This document shows, one piece after another, positions 1 through 5,117 of a DNA stretch of 5,117 bases. Position 1 is the first letter of the stretch. Each line of letters opens with the position of its first letter. Source of the DNA: JAAYTY01 sp964569245 (lineage in GTDB: Bacteria; Fermentibacterota; Fermentibacteria; Fermentibacterales; Fermentibacteraceae); the NCBI GenBank assembly GCA_964569245.1, contig CAZMTK010000043.1, forward strand, positions 1-5,117, in the 5' to 3' direction. Under the pieces are notes generated by a model. The model made no database searches. It was not told where the DNA came from and saw only the letters and a list, made by a program, of their open reading frames with translations. A program made the translations under genes and the position numbers.

Positions 1-287
1 TTATGGAATACGAGTATGAGCCTCGCCCCTGGCGGGAGCCTGTCAGGGACATGTGGGTTACCGAGGATGGCTGCCAGCTCTGGGTTCAGCGTGGAGATCT
101 GGACGGCTTCATTTTCGACATCTACGCAACAGAAGACGGTACGCTTCTTGAAACTGCAGAGATTCTTCTGGACACGACCGGGTTGTGCGAAGTGGAGTTT
201 TTCGTCGCCGATTCCAGTCGCATATACGCAATACTCGAGACACGCGATTTCGACCAGCTCCTCGTCAGCTTCGTCAAGGCTCCCTGA
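1..287 (+). CDS. C-terminal end of a 6-bladed beta-propeller-like protein (5' partial)
   Basis: The frame is open from the left edge, and 94 residues are visible after the first full codon ATG at 3. That Met is probably internal, because the fragment starts in the middle of a repeat and no upstream sequence can be seen. The motif P-R-P-W-R-E-P-V-R-D-M-W-V, then E-D-G-C-Q-L-W-V-Q-R-G and F-D-I-Y-A-T-E-D-G-T-L-L, matches how the last blades of 6-bladed beta-propeller (NHL-like) proteins usually read: a proline-rich lead, 'D-G-x-LWV', then 'fDvf...dG'. A closing strand pair follows (S-R-I-Y-A-I-L-E-T, then Q-L-L-V-S-F-V-K). Such proteins are usually secreted or periplasmic and bind ligands or partners; no catalytic residues are visible here. 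The stop TGA (285-287) shares its A with the start of the ABC exporter, so the two are co-translated. The family call is by motif resemblance only; a standalone 94-residue protein is the alternative. Confidence 0.6.
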   Translation, partial: MEYEYEPRPWREPVRDMWVTEDGCQLWVQRGDLDGFIFDIYATEDGTLLETAEILLDTTGLCEVEFFVADSSRIYAILETRDFDQLLVSFVKAP

Positions 288-2104
288 TGCTATTCAAGCG
301 GGGATCGAGGCAAAATGACAAGGGCATGCCATTTCAAAGGAGATGTGAGTCTTTCGAGAGGCTGAAGACGCCGGTCGTGCGTTCATGCAGCCGTGACCTG
401 TTCAAGCGCAGCGTCCGGTTCATGCTGCCGACCTGGCGGATGCAGATCGCAAACCTAGTACTAACTGCAGTAATCACTTTTCTCTGGGTCGCAAACCCCT
501 GGATACAGAAGCTATTCATCGACAATGTGATAGAAGGCTCATCGATCAGGTTTCTTGTTATCGCCGCACTCGCTCTCATAGGCGCTGCGATCGCCAGGAT
601 AGCCTTTAGTGCATTGCAAGGGATTGTTTCCGCCAGGATTAAGGAACGCATTCTTCTCGACATTCGCATGAGCCTTGCAGACAGGCTAACTTCCAAGAAC
701 ACCCTCACTTCAAGGAAACACGATTCCGGCGAAGTGGTAAGCGTCTTCTTCCAGGATGTCGAGACTATGGGCGAGCTGTATGGCGACACTTTCATACAGC
801 TTCTTACGGACACGCTCCTGCTGGTCGCTGTGACCGTTGCGATGCTTGCTCTGGACCGAGCGCTTTCTGCAATAACAATCACCGCTCTGATCGTTCTGGC
901 ATTCACTGCAAGGAATGCTACAAAGCCGTTCGAGAGAGCCTCAGAAGTCCGACAGAAGGCTCTCGCCGATGGATCAAGTGCGATAGGCGACTACTGGAGG
1001 TCTCTGACCGAAGCCAGGCTTCTTGGCGCACAGTCGCTAGTCAGAAATGCCGTAAAGTCCTCCCTCGAGCTTGTGAGACGCACGAAGGTACGCTTTGCGA
1101 CGATCGTGAGCCTTGTCTCCCTTGTCCAGGCGGCAACATGGCTGATAACAGGGCTGATCCTCGTCTATGGGGGCATGAAGATCATAGCCGGCGAGATGAC
1201 CATGGGAAGCGTCCTGGCCTTCTGGAGCTACATGGGACTGGCTTTGAGACCTATCAACACATTCCTCAACTTCACAGGGACTGTAAGGTCGAGCCTGGGA
1301 GCGGCCAGGCGCGTGTTCGAGATCACGGACTCGGGCGAGGAGGAGAACCTCGACAAAGGCCTCGCCTTCCCCGAGACTCTCGAATCAGTCAGGCTCGACA
1401 ACCTCGGTTTCTGCTACGAGCCAGGCAAGCACATCCTGAAGTCTGTCTCACTCACACTTGCGCCGGGAGAGAAGATCGGGCTGGTTGGGCCCAGCGGAAG
1501 CGGCAAGTCAACCATCGCTGGCGTCATATCGAGGCTTTTCACTGCTGCGGAAGGCACCGTGCAGATAAACGGCGTATCTCTCGATGCCTACAGCATTCGA
1601 TCGCTCCGAGCGAACACGGGCGTAGTTCAGCAGGATCCCCATATCTTCATCGCTTCTGCCTTCGATAACATCAGGATGGCGAAACTGGACGCCAACCGCG
1701 ACGAGGTTGTCGAGGCCGCGATGAAGGCCCAGGCGCTGGAGTTCATCGAGGCACTTCCTGACGGGTTCGACACAGTCCTGGGGGAGGGCAGCCGCTCGAT
1801 CTCCGGCGGCGAGAAGCAGCGCATAGCTCTTGCGCGCCTGTTCCTTCGCAACCCCAAGATCATCATCCTCGACGAAGCCACCTCGGCGATCGACCAGGCC
1901 ACTGCCGAGAAGATCATGGACCGCCTGTTCAAGGAGTTCCACGACCGCACCATGATCGTCATCACACACCACTTCGGCGCGCTGAGCCGGGTTGATCGCG
2001 TGTACTCGGTGAGAGAAGGCGCCCTGGTCGAGCTGACAAAGGAGGAGGCTATGGCCGAGGCGATCATGACCGAGGAGTCCCAACTCCTTCCTGCGGGGTC
2101 CTGA
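287..2104 (+). CDS. ABC half-exporter, fused transmembrane and ATP-binding domains (MsbA/MdlB type)
   Basis: This is a complete 605-residue type IV (B-family) ABC half-transporter. It would form a dimer in the inner membrane and use ATP to export a substrate the sequence does not reveal. The start ATG at 287 overlaps the previous stop (TGATG) and has AAGG at 276-279; ATG at 326 is an alternative. An N-terminal basic cytoplasmic stretch (1-50) is followed by about six membrane helices, near 54-73, 88-112, 165-188, 190-208, 270-296 and 300-325. The ATPase domain has the A-loop aromatic Tyr377, Walker A GPSGSGKST (401-409), Q-loop Gln449, signature ISGGE (505-509), Walker B IIILDE (525-530; catalytic Glu530), D-loop SAID (533-536) and H-loop His561, so it should be catalytically competent. 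No C39 peptidase domain precedes the membrane domain. Length is normal for half-exporters. Substrate could be lipid, drug or peptide. Codon GC is lower in the membrane half than in the ATPase half. Confidence 0.95.
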   Translation: MLFKRGSRQNDKGMPFQRRCESFERLKTPVVRSCSRDLFKRSVRFMLPTWRMQIANLVLTAVITFLWVANPWIQKLFIDNVIEGSSIRFLVIAALALIGAAIARIAFSALQGIVSARIKERILLDIRMSLADRLTSKNTLTSRKHDSGEVVSVFFQDVETMGELYGDTFIQLLTDTLLLVAVTVAMLALDRALSAITITALIVLAFTARNATKPFERASEVRQKALADGSSAIGDYWRSLTEARLLGAQSLVRNAVKSSLELVRRTKVRFATIVSLVSLVQAATWLITGLILVYGGMKIIAGEMTMGSVLAFWSYMGLALRPINTFLNFTGTVRSSLGAARRVFEITDSGEEENLDKGLAFPETLESVRLDNLGFCYEPGKHILKSVSLTLAPGEKIGLVGPSGSGKSTIAGVISRLFTAAEGTVQINGVSLDAYSIRSLRANTGVVQQDPHIFIASAFDNIRMAKLDANRDEVVEAAMKAQALEFIEALPDGFDTVLGEGSRSISGGEKQRIALARLFLRNPKIIILDEATSAIDQATAEKIMDRLFKEFHDRTMIVITHHFGALSRVDRVYSVREGALVELTKEEAMAEAIMTEESQLLPAGS

Positions 2105-2623
2105 GAAGCTCTTCCCCTGATTCCATCCTCCTCTGCCTTTGATTCGTTTCCTCAGGTGGCATGCGTGCCTTCAGGCAGTATCCCGGTGGAGGCGGTATGG
2201 TGCAGCCAGTTCTGCCGCGAACGGACCGAACCTGAGGTGCCATGCACTCGACGCTGGGGATGCTTCTCATGCTGCTGTCGCAGGAGCCGGGGCCTGCCGA
2301 TGTGGTGACGATGTTCTACGATGCCGTGGCGAGCCGCGAGGCAGCATAGCCTTCTCGCTGGCCTCCCGGCTGATGCTCGACCAGATGGAGCTGATGGTCG
2401 AGCTGTTCCAGTCCACGAGGTCAGACGCAGGTTTCTCAGGAAACGTGTGGTCTTCGTTACTGTGCATCGAGATGGATGAAACTGGCCTGGTGCCTGGCGG
2501 ATTACCTCTGGATTCCCTCTACCTGTGAGGCCATCTCCATTCCGTAGATGAAGTTACTGCTGAAACCTGCAAAACCTGTGTCTGACCCTCCGCGGTCCTC
2601 CCCCCTCGAGCATTCCGGCATGC
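2105..2623. other. Gene-poor convergent region with a decayed gene
   Basis: These 519 bases lie between the + strand exporter and the - strand flavodoxin. They hold the broken small gene at 2242-2528, a 24-codon ORF at 2161-2235 and a near-direct repeat (2150-2164 and 2231-2245). I saw no hairpin followed by a T-run on either strand, so the terminators expected for the two convergent units cannot be pointed to. I saw no convincing -35/-10 pair. The long antisense frames here have low-complexity, Arg/Pro/Ser-rich translations and are not believable genes. Confidence 0.6.
2242..2528 (+). pseudogene. Candidate frameshifted small secreted protein
   Basis: ATG at 2242 has GAGG at 2234-2237 as a possible ribosome binding site. 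It reads 35 codons: a short hydrophobic run (M-L-L-M-L-L at residues 7-12) like a minimal signal peptide, then P-A-D-V-V-T-M-F-Y-D-A-V-A-S-R-E-A-A, then TAG at 2347. The pattern 'P-x-D-V-V-x-x-F-Y-D-A-x-A-S' is typical of the first helix of small exported NTF2-like/DUF4878-type proteins. The frame that takes over near 2346 continues sensibly with S-L-A-S-R-L-M-L-D-Q-M-E-L-M-V-E-L-F and later S-S-L-L-C-I-E-M-D-E-T-G-L, ending at TGA 2526-2528. This suggests a gene broken by a small indel (one base lost or two gained) near 2340-2352, and also short of the beta-strand half expected in that fold. A sequencing error is possible. The family suggestion is tentative and the whole could be chance. Confidence 0.35.
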
Positions 2624-3097
2624 CTATGCGCCAAGGCCCGCCAGCATCCGGTTCACGATCTCCTGCCGAGCTTCAGTGGATTTCCGGATCCAGGCCGTTC
2701 CGACCACGCCCGGCAGCACGGTCGCGCCGGCAGCCCTCAGAACCTTCGACAGCCCGGCGATGCCTTGCGAGCCGCCCATGAACCTGAAGGGGAAGGACAT
2801 GGTGGCGAAGGGAAGCGCCTTCCTGCCCCCCATGTCTCTCAGTGTGGCGGCGAAGGACATCGTCACGGGCGACATGCCGAAGGCCCAGATCGGGCCGCCC
2901 ACCAGCAGGGCGTCGTAACCTGCGCAGTCGGGTACCGACTTCAGCTCCACACCCTTCTGGTGCGGCTGGACCACGCCCTCGGGCTCGACCGGAAGCAGCT
3001 CCGCCTCGTGGCCCTTCGCCCGGAGAGACTCTGCGACCATGGCTGCCAACTCGCGAGTCCTGCCGGTCTGCGAATGGAAGACTATGCCGATCTTCAT
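2624..3097 (-). CDS. Flavodoxin-family FMN-binding protein
   Basis: This 157-residue protein should bind FMN and act in the cytoplasm as an electron carrier or a small quinone/flavin reductase; the partner is not evident. The flavodoxin fold is shown by beta-1 MKIGIVF, followed by the phosphate-binding loop H8-S-Q-T-G-R-T14 (consensus T/S-x-T-G-x-T). It is also shown by the strand Y-D-A-L-L-V-G-G-P-I-W (61-71), whose Gly-Gly-Pro and Trp71 lie where the flavin-stacking loop is expected. A third loop, ATMSFPFRFMGGSQG (98-112), fits the second isoalloxazine-contact region. Length fits short-chain flavodoxins. ATG at 3097 is preferred over GTG at 3100 because GGGGGAG (3104-3110) is then 6 nt away. 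It lies 75 nt downstream of the STAND/TPR gene on the same strand, so they are probably co-transcribed. WrbA-like or FMN-reductase-like assignment is also possible. Confidence 0.88.
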   Translation of the reverse strand: MKIGIVFHSQTGRTRELAAMVAESLRAKGHEAELLPVEPEGVVQPHQKGVELKSVPDCAGYDALLVGGPIWAFGMSPVTMSFAATLRDMGGRKALPFATMSFPFRFMGGSQGIAGLSKVLRAAGATVLPGVVGTAWIRKSTEARQEIVNRMLAGLGA

Positions 3098-3103
3098 CAC
3101 TGT

Positions 3104-3110
3104 CTCCCCC
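3104..3110 (-). promoter_or_regulatory. Ribosome binding site of the flavodoxin gene
   Basis: On the minus strand the bases read GGGGGAG, a good Shine-Dalgarno match. It is 6 nt from ATG (3097) but only 3 nt from the GTG at 3100, which favours the ATG. It sits immediately downstream (in transcript sense) of the inverted repeat at 3114-3146. Confidence 0.6.
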
Positions 3111-3113
3111 GAT

Positions 3114-3146
3114 CCGGGCTCCCGCCATCCCTGGCGACTTGCCCGG
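3114..3146 (-). repeat. GC-rich inverted repeat between the TPR gene and the flavodoxin gene
   Basis: CCGGGC (3114-3119) pairs perfectly with GCCCGG (3141-3146), and inside it CGCC (3123-3126) pairs with GGCG (3133-3136) around a 6-nt loop. The two stems are separated by a small 3/4-nt internal loop. In the minus-strand transcript the hairpin ends 3 nt before the flavodoxin ribosome binding site and has no U-run, so it is not a classical terminator. It could tune translation, protect or process the mRNA, or be chance in GC-rich DNA. Confidence 0.45.
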
Positions 3147-3172
3147 TTTCATCAACCTTCCACTGCCCTTCG

Positions 3173-5117
3173 TCAGCCATTCCGGGGCCGGTTGCCCATT
3201 TCGAAGAGGCCCTGGAACGCCCGCGACCTCTTGAGGTCCTCCCTTATCAGGGGGCTCTGTATGTCGGCGAGGCACTTCTCCACGTCTATCATCGCGTCGG
3301 CGACGACGATCCGCATCTCGTCGAGGCGACCCAGCTCCTCGAGCGTGCGGGCCTCGTGCCACGCCCTCTCTATCCTCGCAATGCTGTCTCTGCCCTCGAC
3401 GTACTCGCGAGACTTCCTGAACAGCTCCAGGGCCTGCTCGAGCTTCCTCTGCCTGTCCCCGGTCCGGTCCCGGAGGAGAACGCGCCCCTTGCTCTGCTGG
3501 AAGTCGCTGATAGTCCCTGCGCCCATCTTCTCCACACCCGCTTCGGTCTCGATCCTGTCCAGGATGGCCCGGGCCTCCTCGTGCCTGCCCAGGCCCGTGA
3601 GGGCTTCAGCCCTGACGATCTCGGCGAATAGGGCCATCCTGCTGTCCCCCGTGCCGCGCGCGGTCGCGAGCACCCGCTCAAGTATCTTCAGCGCTTCCTC
3701 GAACTCCCCGCATGATTCCCTGATGATGCCCATCTGGAACTCGGCCCACCTGCCCGGCCTGGATATGCCGATGGCCTCCATCAGGCCGATGCACCTCCTG
3801 TAGTAGTCCTCCGCGATGTCGCGCTGGTTCAGGGTCTGGTAAAGCTGACCGATGTTGACGTAGGCGACCATGAGCGTGTTCACGTCGCCCGACTCGGTGA
3901 GCAGGGCCGCCGCCTCGCCCAGCAGGGCGAGCCTCTCCTCCCAGGCATTGCGCAGCGAGAGTGTCGTGGCGAGGTTGATCATGGCCTTCGCCTGCTCGCG
4001 GGCGTCACCGATCTCCCGGTAGATGGCCACGCTCCTCCGGCACATCTCGATGCCCTTCCCGGGGTCGGAGAGCATCGCGGTGAAGGGGCCGCTGCTGTAG
4101 CAGTACGCAGCCTCGAGCCGGAGCTTCTCCGGCCCGTCGGGCAGGCTCGAAATGCCGGCAGCCACCTCGTCGAGTATCCTGCACGCCTTTTCGGTCTCGC
4201 CCCTGAAGTGCCAGACGAAGGCGCTCCTGATCTGGCAGAAGAGCTTCTTCTGCAAAGGGATCTCGCTGGCGAAGACCTCGTCCATCTCCGCCATGGCCAT
4301 GTCGTACTGGGTTCGGTTGATGAACAGCCCGGCCCTGGAGTAGGCCAGCTCGCCCTTCTGCAGGCTGCTCAGTGCCAGGCCTTCAGCCCGGTCGAAGGCC
4401 TTCTGCGCATCGTCGTTCCGGCCGTGCATGACGCACAGGTCGCCCAGCGTGACCAGCGCGTCGAAGAGCTTCGATCCGTCGGCACGCCCGGATGCCGTGG
4501 AGTAGCGCACGAAGCGCTCGAGCCATGCCTCCTGGTCGAAGGTCGCCTGCCGCGCCTTCGCGTCCTCCGCCGCAAGCAGCGCGAACTCCGCCGCCTTGTC
4601 AGTCTCGGGGCTCTCGCAGTAGCAGTACGCTACCTGCGCCAGGAGATGCTCCTCGCCCTTCCCCCAGCGCCATTCATAGTAGCGCCCCAGGCGCGAGTAG
4701 AGGGCTCTCCTGGCACTCACCGAGAGCTCCTCCAGCAGGCAGCTCCTCACACAGTCGTGGCTGAAGCGGCAGACAGGCTCGCCGGAGCCGGTCACCTCCT
4801 CGTGCACCAGCCCCATGCGCAGAGGCTCGTCCAGCGCGCGAGCGGTCTTGAGCGCAGGTATCTCCAGGAGGAACGAAACCGTGTCGATGCTGAAGCTCCC
4901 GGGCATGAGAGCGCCCATCCGCAGGACCTCGCGGGAGGAGCTGTCGAGCATGTCGAGGCGCGAGCGCACAAGCTGGGCTATGCCGTCGGGGAGCTTCTCC
5001 ACTCCGAGGCGGTAGTCATGGTCGGCGCCGCCGGGGAGGGCGCCGCCCTGGCGCAGCGACTTGAGCAGCTCGCGTATGTAGTACGGGTTTCCGCCGCTCT
5101 GGCGCGTGATAGTCTCC
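3173..5117 (-). CDS. C-terminal part of a STAND/AAA ATPase with TPR repeats (5' partial)
   Basis: The frame is open through the right edge, so 647 residues are visible and the N-terminus is missing; the GTG at 5002 is internal. The first residues include SGGNPYYIREL (about 5066-5098), the hallmark end of the AAA_16/STAND ATPase module found in MalT-like regulators, PknK-type kinases and cyclase-linked ATPases. Next come L-P-D-G-I-A-Q-L-V-R-S-R-L-D-M-L and a winged-helix-like segment, then F-S-H-D-C-V-R-S-C-L (visible residues about 118-127), also typical of this family. From about residue 165 to 625 the protein is helical repeats with TPR spacing, for example 'LGDLCVMHGRNDDAQKAFDR', 'NIGQLYQTLNQRDIAEDYYR' and 'ALTGLGRHEEARAILDRIE'. 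It is likely a cytoplasmic signalling ATPase with a protein- or ligand-sensing TPR domain. The effector domain (kinase, cyclase or DNA-binding) would lie outside the window. No membrane segment is visible. It lies upstream of the flavodoxin gene on the same strand. Confidence 0.88.
   Translation of the reverse strand, partial: ETITRQSGGNPYYIRELLKSLRQGGALPGGADHDYRLGVEKLPDGIAQLVRSRLDMLDSSSREVLRMGALMPGSFSIDTVSFLLEIPALKTARALDEPLRMGLVHEEVTGSGEPVCRFSHDCVRSCLLEELSVSARRALYSRLGRYYEWRWGKGEEHLLAQVAYCYCESPETDKAAEFALLAAEDAKARQATFDQEAWLERFVRYSTASGRADGSKLFDALVTLGDLCVMHGRNDDAQKAFDRAEGLALSSLQKGELAYSRAGLFINRTQYDMAMAEMDEVFASEIPLQKKLFCQIRSAFVWHFRGETEKACRILDEVAAGISSLPDGPEKLRLEAAYCYSSGPFTAMLSDPGKGIEMCRRSVAIYREIGDAREQAKAMINLATTLSLRNAWEERLALLGEAAALLTESGDVNTLMVAYVNIGQLYQTLNQRDIAEDYYRRCIGLMEAIGISRPGRWAEFQMGIIRESCGEFEEALKILERVLATARGTGDSRMALFAEIVRAEALTGLGRHEEARAILDRIETEAGVEKMGAGTISDFQQSKGRVLLRDRTGDRQRKLEQALELFRKSREYVEGRDSIARIERAWHEARTLEELGRLDEMRIVVADAMIDVEKCLADIQSPLIREDLKRSRAFQGLFEMGNRPRNG

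Noticed and set aside
185..286. Upstream extension of the ABC exporter frame to an ATG at 185
   Set aside because: It would overlap the propeller gene by about 100 nt, and its translation is Arg-rich without similarity to exporter N-termini. The ATG at 287 forms a natural stop/start overlap.
336..347. Strong Shine-Dalgarno-like AAAGGAG followed by ATG and GTG
   Set aside because: The ATG at 343 is followed at once by a stop, and the GTG at 345 gives only six codons. Neither is in the exporter frame, so the match is probably chance within the coding sequence.
1508..2083. Minus-strand frames opposite the ATPase domain of the exporter
   Set aside because: The plus strand here encodes all the ABC ATPase motifs in order, and the antisense frames have no motif of their own.
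2073..2092. Possible terminator hairpin AGGAGT/ACTCCT at the end of the exporter gene
   Set aside because: The stem is only 6 bp, lies within the coding sequence and has no T-run after it.
2673..3362. Long minus-strand frame across the flavodoxin gene and the gap upstream
   Set aside because: Its translation is Arg/Gly-rich and low in complexity, and it is the out-of-frame shadow of two well-supported genes.
2765..3803. Long plus-strand frames opposite the flavodoxin and TPR genes
   Set aside because: They are antisense shadows caused by high GC at third positions. They show no recognisable motifs, while the minus-strand frames carry clear family signatures.

Overview
This is a 5.1 kb, moderately to highly GC-rich bacterial window with tightly packed genes. 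It holds the ends of two larger genes and two complete genes. I cannot name the organism. A C-terminal blade typical of 6-bladed beta-propeller proteins, an ABC exporter, and a large STAND-type ATPase/TPR protein together fit environmental bacteria of the FCB superphylum or related candidate phyla, but that is inference from style only.

Left block (+ strand, 1-2104). The last 94 residues of a propeller-like protein end in a TGATG junction. The A of that stop codon is also the first base of the start codon of a complete 605-residue ABC half-exporter (TMD-NBD). The two are almost certainly one transcription unit and translationally coupled. Base composition rises along the exporter gene, from about 48% GC in sampled parts of the membrane domain to 60-63% in sampled parts of the nucleotide-binding domain.

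Middle block (2105-2623). No intact gene is convincing here. It holds a likely decayed short secreted or lipoprotein-like gene on the + strand, with a hydrophobic N-terminus in one frame and its probable continuation in another. A 24-codon ORF and a near-perfect 15-bp repeat lie just upstream. The block separates two convergent transcription units.

Right block (- strand, 5117-2624). A long protein enters from the right edge. It has the end of an AAA/STAND ATPase domain (SGGNPYYIREL), a winged-helix-like segment and an array of TPR-type helical repeats, and its true N-terminus is outside the window. After a 75-nt gap containing a GC-rich inverted repeat comes a complete 157-residue flavodoxin-family protein, probably read from the same transcript.

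I found no RNA genes, CRISPR array, insertion sequence or clear intrinsic terminator, and nothing that amounts to a demonstrable new system. The points most worth checking are the coupled propeller-exporter pair, the broken small gene, and the link between the STAND/TPR protein and the flavodoxin.
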